Shown here: piece by piece, positions 9,404 to 16,204 of the stretch
Numbering within the stretch: position 1 is the first letter of the stretch
Layout of the letters: each line of letters opens with the position of its first letter
DNA from: Austwickia sp040006675
GTDB lineage: Bacteria > Actinomycetota > Actinomycetes > Actinomycetales > Dermatophilaceae
Direction of reading: 5' to 3'
Length of the DNA stretch: 64,000 bases
Assembly: GCA_040006675.1 (NCBI GenBank)
Contig: JBDTWM010000001.1
Coordinates: 1 to 64,000 of the forward strand
Made by a program: the position numbers and the translations under genes
The notes under the pieces: generated by a model
The model's input: the letters and a program-made list of their open reading frames with translations, nothing else
Databases searched by the model: none
What the model was told of the DNA's origin: nothing

Positions 9404-9883
9404 CTACGCCTCGCGGGGCGCGACCTCGTCCAGGGTACGAGCCATGGCGACCGCGGCCACGGCGGCCTCGTACCCTTTGTCCTCGATCGACCCTTCCAAA
9501 CCGGCGCGGGCCATGGCCTGCTCGTCCGTGTCGCACGTCAGGACGCCGAACCCGACCGGCGTCCCGGTACTGACCATGACCTGCGTGATCCCCTGGGTGG
9601 CGCCGTCGCACACGTAGTCGAAGTGGGGCGTGCCGCCCCGGATCACCACGCCTAGCGCCACGAGAGCGTCGTGTCGCGGCGCGAGACGGGCGCACGCGAC
9701 CGGCAATTCGAAGGTCCCGGGCACACGCACCCACGTCACATCGCGCACGCCGCAGTCGTCCAGGGCGCGGCGGGCTCCGTCCGTGAGGCCGCCCATCACG
9801 ACGTCGTGCCAAGAGGATGCGACGACGGCGACGCGTAGGCCGGTCCCGTCGGGGTGGATGCTCGGTGCGCCGTGGCTCGCCAT
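9404..9883 (-). CDS. ribH: 6,7-dimethyl-8-ribityllumazine synthase
   Basis: This 159-residue enzyme condenses 5-amino-6-ribitylaminouracil with 3,4-dihydroxy-2-butanone 4-phosphate to give lumazine, the penultimate riboflavin step. The family segments are clear: VAVVASSWHDVV at the N-terminus, RVPGTFELPVACARL, ALGVVIRGGTPHFDYVC with the catalytic His, and PVGFGVLTCDTDEQA. Length is normal. ATG at 9883 follows the ribBA stop by three bases and its GGAAGGA ribosome site lies inside the ribBA end, so the two are translationally linked. Such subunits normally form pentamers or 60-mers. Confidence 0.96.
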   Translation of the reverse strand: MASHGAPSIHPDGTGLRVAVVASSWHDVVMGGLTDGARRALDDCGVRDVTWVRVPGTFELPVACARLAPRHDALVALGVVIRGGTPHFDYVCDGATQGITQVMVSTGTPVGFGVLTCDTDEQAMARAGLEGSIEDKGYEAAVAAVAMARTLDEVAPREA

Positions 9884-9886
9884 GGG

Positions 9887-11449
9887 TCAGTCCTTCCGTT
9901 CGAGGGGGGCGGCTCCGGACTCGCCACCGCGGTGCGCCACGCGCGGGTCGAGTCCCCCCGCAAAGGTGCGTTCGCCGTCCAGGCGGATGTCCTCGCGCAG
10001 CGCGAGCCCCTGGGCGATGGCGAGGTCATCCCCGAACGCGAAGTCCTCGGGCGCCGCCGGCAGCGTCCCGCCGCCGTGCAGGCCGAGGTCGGACAGGAGC
10101 AGGTGCCCCATCCGTTCGCGCTTCGTGCGCAGGTAGGTCGCGTTGGCGGGGTTCGCGACGACGTGCATCGGCCGACGGTCGGCGACCCGCAGGCCGCAGC
10201 GCTCCAAGCCGGTCACCTTCGCGGGGTTGTTGGTGAGCAGTACGAGCTCGCGGACGCCCAGGTCCTTCAGGACCGCGGCCGCACCCCCGTACTCCCGGTC
10301 GTCGACGGGCAGCCCCAAGGCAAGCTGCGCATCGACGGTGTCGGCGCCACCGTCTTGCAGGTGGTATGCGGCGAGCTTGGCCAGGAGGCCGACCCCGCGG
10401 CCCTCGTGTCCGCGCACGTAGACGACCGCACCGCCCGCCTCGGCGACGGTCGCCAGCGCGGCGTGCAGTTGCGGGCCGCAGTCGCAGCGCAGCGACGCGA
10501 ACGCGTCGCCGGTCAGGCACTCGGAGTGCACCCGCACCAGCGGGCGATCCCCCAAGCCGCGCGGGCTGATCAGGGCGACGATCTCGGCACCGTCGCGCAG
10601 GTCCTCGAAGCCGACGATCCGAAACGTCCCATGCACCGTCGGCAGCGCCGCCTCGCTGCGTCGGACGACCCGCGCCCTCTGTGGGGCGTCGGGGGCGTCG
10701 GTGACGCCGGGAACGTCGGAGGGGCGGGCCGTGAGCTCGGCGAGCGGGGCCGCGGGATCGCCCCCGCCGTTGACCCCGTCGTCAGCCTCGCCGTCGGCCC
10801 GGCCGTCGACCAGCCGTTCGTGGACGACGCGCCATGCCGCGAGGTCGGCGATCGTGACGACCGGCAGCCCATCGCGCGCCCCCAGCGCCAACACGTCAGG
10901 GGTCCGCATCATCGAACCGTCGTCGCGGACCAGCTCGCCGATGACGCCGACGGGCTCCAACCCGGCGAAGCGGGCCAGGTCGACGGTCGCCTCCGTGTGC
11001 CCGCGCCGCTCCCGAACGCCGCCGTCCCGGGCCCGCAGCGGCAGCACGTGGCCTGGCCGGATCAGGTCGTCCGGGCCGGTGGCCGGGTCGCCGAGCAGCC
11101 GGATCGTCCGGGTCCGGTCGGCGGCGCTGATGCCTGTCGTGATACCCGTCGCCGCGTCGCAGGAAACGGTGTACGCGGTACCGCGCGGATCCTGGTTGTC
11201 GCTGACCATCAGCGGCAGCCGCAAGGCGTCCGCCCGCTCGGCGGTCATCGGCGCGCACAAGTACCCGGAGCTGTGCCGAATCGTCCAGGCCAGCCACGGG
11301 GTGGTGAGGGTCTGGGCGGCGGCGACCACGTCGCCCTCGTTCTCGCGGTCGATGTCGTCGAGGACCAGCACGGGGCGGCCCTGCCGCAGGGCCGCCAGCG
11401 CCTGGTCGATCGTCGAGAAGCCGATCTGCTCGGGTGGGGCGCCTCTCAT
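9887..11449 (-). CDS. ribBA: Bifunctional 3,4-dihydroxy-2-butanone 4-phosphate synthase / GTP cyclohydrolase II
   Basis: This 520-residue fusion supplies both riboflavin precursors. The N-terminal half is DHBP synthase with the metal/substrate motif DDIDRENEGD near residue 32. The C-terminal half is GTP cyclohydrolase II, with zinc cysteines in SECLTGDAF and LRCDCGPQ, then the GHEGRGVGL and TNNPAKVTGLE segments. The linker near residues 215-260 is longer and more Pro/Gly/Asp-rich than usual. ATG at 11449 overlaps the ribE stop (ATGA). The same frame runs open upstream to 11794, but that part has no family similarity and lies inside ribE. Confidence 0.96.
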   Translation of the reverse strand: MRGAPPEQIGFSTIDQALAALRQGRPVLVLDDIDRENEGDVVAAAQTLTTPWLAWTIRHSSGYLCAPMTAERADALRLPLMVSDNQDPRGTAYTVSCDAATGITTGISAADRTRTIRLLGDPATGPDDLIRPGHVLPLRARDGGVRERRGHTEATVDLARFAGLEPVGVIGELVRDDGSMMRTPDVLALGARDGLPVVTIADLAAWRVVHERLVDGRADGEADDGVNGGGDPAAPLAELTARPSDVPGVTDAPDAPQRARVVRRSEAALPTVHGTFRIVGFEDLRDGAEIVALISPRGLGDRPLVRVHSECLTGDAFASLRCDCGPQLHAALATVAEAGGAVVYVRGHEGRGVGLLAKLAAYHLQDGGADTVDAQLALGLPVDDREYGGAAAVLKDLGVRELVLLTNNPAKVTGLERCGLRVADRRPMHVVANPANATYLRTKRERMGHLLLSDLGLHGGGTLPAAPEDFAFGDDLAIAQGLALREDIRLDGERTFAGGLDPRVAHRGGESGAAPLERKD

Positions 11450-12141
11450 TCCGACTGCCTGCCGTCCTGGGCTGCCGCGCGGCGGGCGCCGGCGTCGAAC
11501 GGGTTCGCCGGGGCGTCGTCCGCCGTGAGTCCGTCCGGGGCGGCGACGTCGCCGCGCGTGGCCAGCAGCCGCTCCACGTACTTGGCGATCACGTCCACCT
11601 CGACGTTGACCGTGCCGCCGACCGGGAGCGCTCCCAGCGTGGTCAGATCGAGCGTGGTCGGGATCAGGCTCACCTCGAACTCGTTCTGCCGCAGCGCGCT
11701 CACCGTGAGCGACACCCCGTCCAGGGTGATCGAGCCCTTCTCGACGACATAGGGCGCCAGGACCGCAGGCAACGTGAACGCCACCACCTCCCACCGGTCG
11801 CCGGGGACGCGGCGCAGGCAGGTGGTCGTCGCGTCCACGTGCCCCTGGACGACGTGCCCGCCGAACCGGCCGTCCGCGGCCATCGCGCGCTCCAGGTTGA
11901 CCGGAGCGCCCTCGACCAACTGCCCGAGGTTCGACCGGTCGAGCGACTCCTTCATCACGTCCACCGCGAACGAATGCTCATCCGACTCCACGACCGTGAG
12001 GCACACCCCGTTGACCGCGATCGACGACCCGTGGTGCGCGTCGGACACGACGGTCGGCCCGTGCACGCGGAGCACCACCGACGCCTCGCCGTGCTCGATG
12101 GCCTCGACGCGTCCGAGTTCCTCGACGATTCCGGTGAACAC
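11446..12141 (-). CDS. ribE: Riboflavin synthase alpha chain
   Basis: This 231-residue enzyme dismutates two lumazines into riboflavin and a recycled pyrimidine. It starts with the invariant MFTGIVEELG, read from a GTG codon at 12141 preceded by AAAGGAG at 6 bases. It contains the expected two lumazine-binding repeats: residues about 1-97 with SIAVNGVCLTVV, and about 98-195 with VVQGHVDATTTC and SITLDGVSLTV. The tail (about 200-231) is a short Ala/Arg-rich extension. It overlaps ribBA by four bases and follows ribD by 92 bases. Confidence 0.95.
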   Translation of the reverse strand: MFTGIVEELGRVEAIEHGEASVVLRVHGPTVVSDAHHGSSIAVNGVCLTVVESDEHSFAVDVMKESLDRSNLGQLVEGAPVNLERAMAADGRFGGHVVQGHVDATTTCLRRVPGDRWEVVAFTLPAVLAPYVVEKGSITLDGVSLTVSALRQNEFEVSLIPTTLDLTTLGALPVGGTVNVEVDVIAKYVERLLATRGDVAAPDGLTADDAPANPFDAGARRAAAQDGRQSE

Positions 12142-12233
12142 TGCTGTCTCCTTTGTGCGGGATGTGCCGTCGTACGGGATGTGCCGTGAGCTGTCGGGCC
12201 GGGTGCGCCCGTGTCGGTCGCCGTGTGCGTGGG

Positions 12234-13304
12234 TCAGGGCCCGGCAGGGTCTGAATCGAGGCCGTCGTCGCCACGGGCCGGCCGGAGCATGATCCGTACG
12301 TCCTGCCCGATCATGCGCGCGTCCAGGGGGAGGTGGCGCAAGCCGCGCGCCAGGGTGCCGACGCCCAGGTCGCCCACGGCGGCGGTTCCGGCGCCGAGCA
12401 ACACCGGGGCGATGTAGGCAACCGTCAGATCGACGAGGCCGGCCCGCAGGAAGGCGGCGGACAGCGTCGGACCCCCTTCGAGGAAGACGTGCCGGATCCC
12501 GCGCGCATGCAGGTCAGCGAGGACCTCGTGGGGGTCGTGGGTGCGCAGCTGCACCGTGGCCGCGTCGTCATTTAGCAGGTGAGCATCCGGCGGCAGCTCG
12601 CGCCGGCCGACGACGACGCGCAACGGCTGACGGTCGCGGAGCCCGCCGTCGGGTCCTCGGACGGTGAGGCGCGGGTTGTCGGTCAGCGCGGTGCCCGTGC
12701 CGACCATGATCGCGCCGCAGTCACCCCGCATCCGATGCACATCGGCCCGCGCGTCGGCACCGGTGAGCCACTGACTCGTACCGTCCGCGGCGGCCGAGCG
12801 CCCGTCGAGGCTGGCCGCGTACTTCCAGGTGACGAACGGTCGGCCCAGCATCACCGCCACGGTCCAGGCGGGGTTGAGCTGGGTGCACTCGCCGACCAGC
12901 GCCCCGCCGACCACGTCGACACCGGCGGCTTCGAGCGTGGCCGCTCCCCCGGCGGCGTCCGGGTTCGGATCGTCTTGTCCGTACACGACGCGGGTGACGC
13001 CCGCGTCGATCAGCGCCTGCACGCACGGACCCGTCTGTCCGGTGTGGTCGCACGGTTCCAGGGTGACGTACGCGGTGCCTCCTCGCGCCCTCTCCCCCGC
13101 GTGGGCGAGGGCGTCGACCTCCGCGTGCGGCGTGCCGGAGCCGCGGTGGTGCCCGACGCCGACGACCTCGCCGGCGGCATCCGTGATGACGGCGCCGACA
13201 CGGGGGTTGGCATCACCGAGCGGCCCCAGGGCAGCGGCCTGCAGTGCTCGTCGCACATGGGCTTCGTCACTAGCTGATAGCTGCTCGCTCACCCTCGACC
13301 CCAT
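12234..13304 (-). CDS. ribD: Bifunctional diaminohydroxyphosphoribosylaminopyrimidine deaminase / reductase
   Basis: First gene of the riboflavin operon, 356 residues. The N-terminal deaminase has the zinc site HAEVDAL (His60) and PCDHTGQTGPC (Cys85, Cys94). The C-terminal reductase begins near residue 158 (VTWKYAASLDGRSA) and keeps DNPRLTVR and the FLEGGPTLSAAFL NADPH-binding segment. Start ATG at 13304 has a weak ribosome site; an in-frame GTG at 13292 (VSEQLSAS) is an alternative. The start lies about 106 bases below a 10-bp hairpin and FMN riboswitch, so expression should fall when FMN is abundant. Confidence 0.95.
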   Translation of the reverse strand: MGSRVSEQLSASDEAHVRRALQAAALGPLGDANPRVGAVITDAAGEVVGVGHHRGSGTPHAEVDALAHAGERARGGTAYVTLEPCDHTGQTGPCVQALIDAGVTRVVYGQDDPNPDAAGGAATLEAAGVDVVGGALVGECTQLNPAWTVAVMLGRPFVTWKYAASLDGRSAAADGTSQWLTGADARADVHRMRGDCGAIMVGTGTALTDNPRLTVRGPDGGLRDRQPLRVVVGRRELPPDAHLLNDDAATVQLRTHDPHEVLADLHARGIRHVFLEGGPTLSAAFLRAGLVDLTVAYIAPVLLGAGTAAVGDLGVGTLARGLRHLPLDARMIGQDVRIMLRPARGDDGLDSDPAGP

Positions 13305-13410
13305 CTGTCCGCCATGTCACTGCCGCGAACTCCGGGTCGGTCGACTCGCACGTGACGCATGGACCCGACGGCGCGCCGACGGGGCCGGCGACCGTCACGG
13401 GCGTCGACGA

Positions 13411-13433
13411 AGGAATCCCCTCAGGGGATTCCT
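13411..13433 (-). terminator. Perfect 10-bp hairpin below the FMN riboswitch (candidate attenuator)
   Basis: AGGAATCCCC and its exact reverse complement GGGGATTCCT flank a 3-base loop. On the minus strand this lies 2 bases after the riboswitch P1 stem and about 107 bases before ribD. There is no U-run after it. That is common for actinobacterial terminators but leaves open a role in masking or folding instead. It is the most likely expression platform of the riboswitch. Confidence 0.6.
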
Positions 13434-13435
13434 CG

Positions 13436-13575
13436 CGTGCTGCCTCCCATCCGGACTTTCACCGTCGGTCCCGGAATTCCACCGGGTCCACCGCCCCGCT
13501 CGACCCAGGGGGCCGAGCGGGGCGGGTCGCGGACTATCACCGCCGGTTCGGACTTACACCGATCCCCGGAGCACG
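13436..13575 (-). promoter_or_regulatory. FMN riboswitch (RFN element)
   Basis: Read on the minus strand, the conserved RFN blocks appear in order: GGGGATCGGTGTAAGTCCG, ACCGGCGGTGATAGTCCGCG, a GC-rich variable stem, then GTGGAATTCCGG, GACCGACGGTGAAAGTCCGG and ATGGGAGGCAGC. The outer P1 stem can form between CGTGCTCC at the 5' side and GGAG-GCA-GCACG at the 3' side. The aptamer sits directly upstream of ribD and should sense FMN to shut down the riboflavin synthesis and transport operon. Confidence 0.95.
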
Positions 13576-13582
13576 TACGTCC

Positions 13583-13588
13583 AGTATG
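13583..13588 (-). promoter_or_regulatory. Candidate -10 box for the riboflavin operon
   Basis: CATACT on the minus strand (a TATAAT-like hexamer) ends 8 bases before the riboswitch P1 stem, so transcription would start almost exactly at the aptamer. No good -35 is visible; TTGCCA occurs upstream but at a 20-base spacing. The same hexamer and spacing logic recurs before alaS. Confidence 0.35.
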
Positions 13589-13713
13589 CCACCGTGTCGG
13601 CGCGGGCGTGGCAACGCCGCCGGAGTCGTCGATGGTGATCTTGGACCGACCCGTCGGCTCCTTCCCGTGGCTGTTCGATCCCTTCTCCTCGCCGCGTCCG
13701 CCCTGACCTGACG

Positions 13714-14607
13714 TCACGCGCAACCCGCGTCGGGCACGGCCACATCGTGTCGGGCCGCGTTGGCCACGATCGCGTCGTGTACGTACTGGGCCATCCCTGG
13801 CCGCACCCCGTCGTACGTCGCCGCGAACCGTTGATCACCGACATACATGGCGGCGAGGTTCGCCTGGAAGGCGTATGAACAGTCGTAAAACCGCTGGATC
13901 GAGGCGCGATGCAGGTCCGCGGCCTCGGCGGCCTGCTCGGAGTCGGCCGGCACGCCGGCGTCGAGACAGGCCGCGAACGCCGCGTCGACCGCGTCGGCCT
14001 CGGCCTTGACCGCCTCCCAATCAGTGCGTGCGTATCCCTGGGTGCGCTCCTGCGACTGTCGCCACGCGTCGGTGTCGCCCCAGCGCTGGCGCGCCTCGGC
14101 CGCGTAGCTCTCGTCGAAGGAGTGCCCGAACAGCTCCCTCATCTCCGCGGGTGTCAACCGGGTGTGAGTCATGGTGTGCTCCAATGCGTCGTCGATGGCC
14201 TGGACCAACCCGTGCAGCTCGTCCAGTCGGGACATGACCGCCGAGCGTTGTCGGCGCAGGTGCGCCTGCACGCTGTCGGGTTCGTCCAGCAGGTCGGCGA
14301 TCTCCTCCAGGCCGAACTCCAGACGGCGATAGACCACGACGTGCTGAAGACGCGACAGGTCATCACGGGTGTACAGCCGATACCCGGCGGCGCTGCGATC
14401 GCTGGGCACGACGAGCCCGATCTCGTCGTAGTGATGCAGTGTCCGCCGGGTGACGCCGAGCACCTCGGCAACCTGCCCGACGGTGAGCGTCTCGGGTCCG
14501 CTGACCGCCACGTCCATCGGCGCCGCGTCCATCGGCGCCGCGTCAGGCTCCAGAGCAGGCGTGTGGGCGCGTCCCGCCGGTTCAGGTCCTCGCGTCGTGC
14601 TGGTCAT
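13714..14607 (-). CDS. MerR-family regulator with TipAS-type drug-binding domain
   Basis: This 297-residue protein has a low-complexity N-terminus (to about 38) containing a DAAPMDAAPMD duplication. A MerR helix-turn-helix follows (LTVGQVAEVLGVTRRTLHHYDEIGLV) with a coiled-coil dimer helix after it. The C-terminal half is a TipAS-like all-alpha domain with its RWG motif and FYDCSYAFQANLAAMYVGD, including a Cys at the site that binds thiopeptides covalently in Streptomyces TipA (family knowledge; the ligand here is unknown). ATG at 14607 has no ribosome site, and the promoter-like site just upstream suggests a leaderless mRNA. MerR proteins of this type usually activate their own promoter. Confidence 0.85.
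   Translation of the reverse strand: MTSTTRGPEPAGRAHTPALEPDAAPMDAAPMDVAVSGPETLTVGQVAEVLGVTRRTLHHYDEIGLVVPSDRSAAGYRLYTRDDLSRLQHVVVYRRLEFGLEEIADLLDEPDSVQAHLRRQRSAVMSRLDELHGLVQAIDDALEHTMTHTRLTPAEMRELFGHSFDESYAAEARQRWGDTDAWRQSQERTQGYARTDWEAVKAEADAVDAAFAACLDAGVPADSEQAAEAADLHRASIQRFYDCSYAFQANLAAMYVGDQRFAATYDGVRPGMAQYVHDAIVANAARHDVAVPDAGCA
14515..14544 (-). repeat. Exact 15-bp tandem duplication inside the merR-like gene
   Basis: CATCGGCGCCGCGTC occurs twice head to tail on the plus strand (14515-14529 and 14530-14544). It is in frame and encodes the repeated D-A-A-P-M of the regulator's non-conserved N-terminus, so copy number could vary without breaking the gene. Confidence 0.9.
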
Positions 14608-14613
14608 GGCACC

Positions 14614-14644
14614 ACTGTGAGGGTTCCCGCCGCGTGAGGGTCAA
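14614..14644 (-). promoter_or_regulatory. Candidate MerR-type promoter/operator of the TipA-like gene
   Basis: On the minus strand TTGACC (14644-14639) is followed after 19 bases by CACAGT (14619-14614), the long spacer typical of MerR-activated promoters. An 8-base direct repeat, GTGAGGGT on the plus strand, occurs at 14617-14624 and 14634-14641 inside this spacer. The predicted transcript would begin at or next to the ATG at 14607. The -35 overlaps the fumC stop codon. Confidence 0.4.
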
Positions 14645-16047
14645 GTACTTTCTACCGAGGGGTGCGTCATGTCCAGCGGCACCACCCAGGCGTCGAACTG
14701 GTCACCGGTGAGCAGGCCGGTGGCCAGGGCGGCCTCGCGCAGGCTGGTGCCCTCCCGGTGGGCCTTCTTGGCGATCTTCGCGGAATTGTCGTAGCCGATG
14801 TGACGGTTGAGCGCGGTGACGAGCATGAGGTTGATCGCGAGGTTGGCGGCGATGCGGTCGCGGTTGGGCGCGATGCCCACGGCGCAGTAGCGGCTGAACG
14901 ACACGCACGCGTCAGCGATGAGGCGGATGCTCTCCAGCACCGCGTGGGCCATGACCGGCTTGAACACATTGAGCTGGAAGTTGCCCTGGCTGCCCGCGAA
15001 GCCGACCGTGGCGTCGTTGCCGAACACGCGGGTGGCGACCATGGTCAGCGCCTCGGACTGGGTGGGGTTCACCTTGCCGGGCATGATCGAGCTGCCCGGC
15101 TCATTCTCGGGAATCGTGATCTCGCCGATGCCGTCGCGCGGCCCGGACGCGAGCCACCGCACGTCGTTGGCGATCTTCATCAGCGCCCCGGCGAGTGTTC
15201 GCAGCGACGAGCTGACCTCGACGAGCGCGTCATGGGCCGACAACGCGGCGAACAGGTTGGGCGCCTGTTGGAAGTGCAGCCCGGTGAGGTCCGTAATCCT
15301 CTCGGAGGTGAGTCGGCCGAAGTCGGGGTGCGTGTTCAGCCCGGTACCCACCGCGGTGCCGCCGATGGCCAGCCCGCGAGCGCGCTCGTCAGCGCGTCGT
15401 ACCCCCTCCACCGTGAAGTCGAGCTGCGCGACCCAGCCGCCGATCTCTTGGCCCAGGGTGATCGGCGTCGCGTCCTGCAGGTGCGTACGGCCGACCTTCA
15501 CGATGTCGGCGAACTCCTCGGACTTGGCCGCCAGCGCGTCACGTACGTCGGTGACGGCGGGATACAGCCTCGCGTGGAGTTCGCTGACGATGGCGATGTG
15601 CATGGCGGTGGGGAAGGTGTCATTGCTCGACTGGCCACGATTGACGTGGTCGTTGGGGTGGACCGGCTTCTTCGAGCCGAGCTGGCCACCGGCCAGCTCG
15701 ATGGCGCGGTTGCTGATGACCTCGTTGGCGTTCATGTTCGACTGGGTGCCAGACCCGGTTTGGAACACCACCAAGGGGAAGTCCTGGTCTAGTCGACCGT
15801 CGATCACCTCGTCGGCGGCGCGGACGATCAGATCGGCGACGTCGCCCGGTAGCTCGCCCAGTTCAGCGTTGGCCTGGGCGGCCGCCTTCTTGAGCAGCCC
15901 GAGGGCGCGGATCATCGGCCGCCCCCAGACGAAGGTGTCGCGGCCGATGTCGAAATGGTGCAGGGAACGTTCCGTCTGCGCGCCCCAGTAGCGATCCGCG
16001 GGAACGTCAATGGCTCCGAGGCTGTCCGTCTCGCTGCGAGTGGTCAT
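14641..16047 (-). CDS. fumC: Fumarate hydratase, class II
   Basis: This 468-residue TCA-cycle enzyme interconverts fumarate and malate. Family landmarks are ETDSLGAIDVPADRYWGAQT at the start, FQTGSGTQSNMNANEVI, HPNDHVNRGQSSNDTFPTA with the site-B His, and the fumarase/aspartase signature GSSIMPGKVNP. ATG at 16047 is preceded by GGAGGA at 8 bases; the open frame extends further upstream to 16473 without family similarity. It needs no iron-sulfur cluster, unlike class I fumarases. It is divergent from the PEP-synthase-like gene across about 157 bases. Confidence 0.96.
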   Translation of the reverse strand: MTTRSETDSLGAIDVPADRYWGAQTERSLHHFDIGRDTFVWGRPMIRALGLLKKAAAQANAELGELPGDVADLIVRAADEVIDGRLDQDFPLVVFQTGSGTQSNMNANEVISNRAIELAGGQLGSKKPVHPNDHVNRGQSSNDTFPTAMHIAIVSELHARLYPAVTDVRDALAAKSEEFADIVKVGRTHLQDATPITLGQEIGGWVAQLDFTVEGVRRADERARGLAIGGTAVGTGLNTHPDFGRLTSERITDLTGLHFQQAPNLFAALSAHDALVEVSSSLRTLAGALMKIANDVRWLASGPRDGIGEITIPENEPGSSIMPGKVNPTQSEALTMVATRVFGNDATVGFAGSQGNFQLNVFKPVMAHAVLESIRLIADACVSFSRYCAVGIAPNRDRIAANLAINLMLVTALNRHIGYDNSAKIAKKAHREGTSLREAALATGLLTGDQFDAWVVPLDMTHPSVEST

Positions 16048-16204
16048 GGCAGCATCCTCCATCAGGTCATCGCCGGCACGCGCGGGTCCCGGCATCCACC
16101 GTCCTGACGGGCGGATGCATGGGACCTCGTCGTAACGTGAGATCCACGCGAGCCGCCGACCGAGTCCGGTCCTGAAGCGGACCCGCGGGCAGGAGTCGTT
16201 CGTC

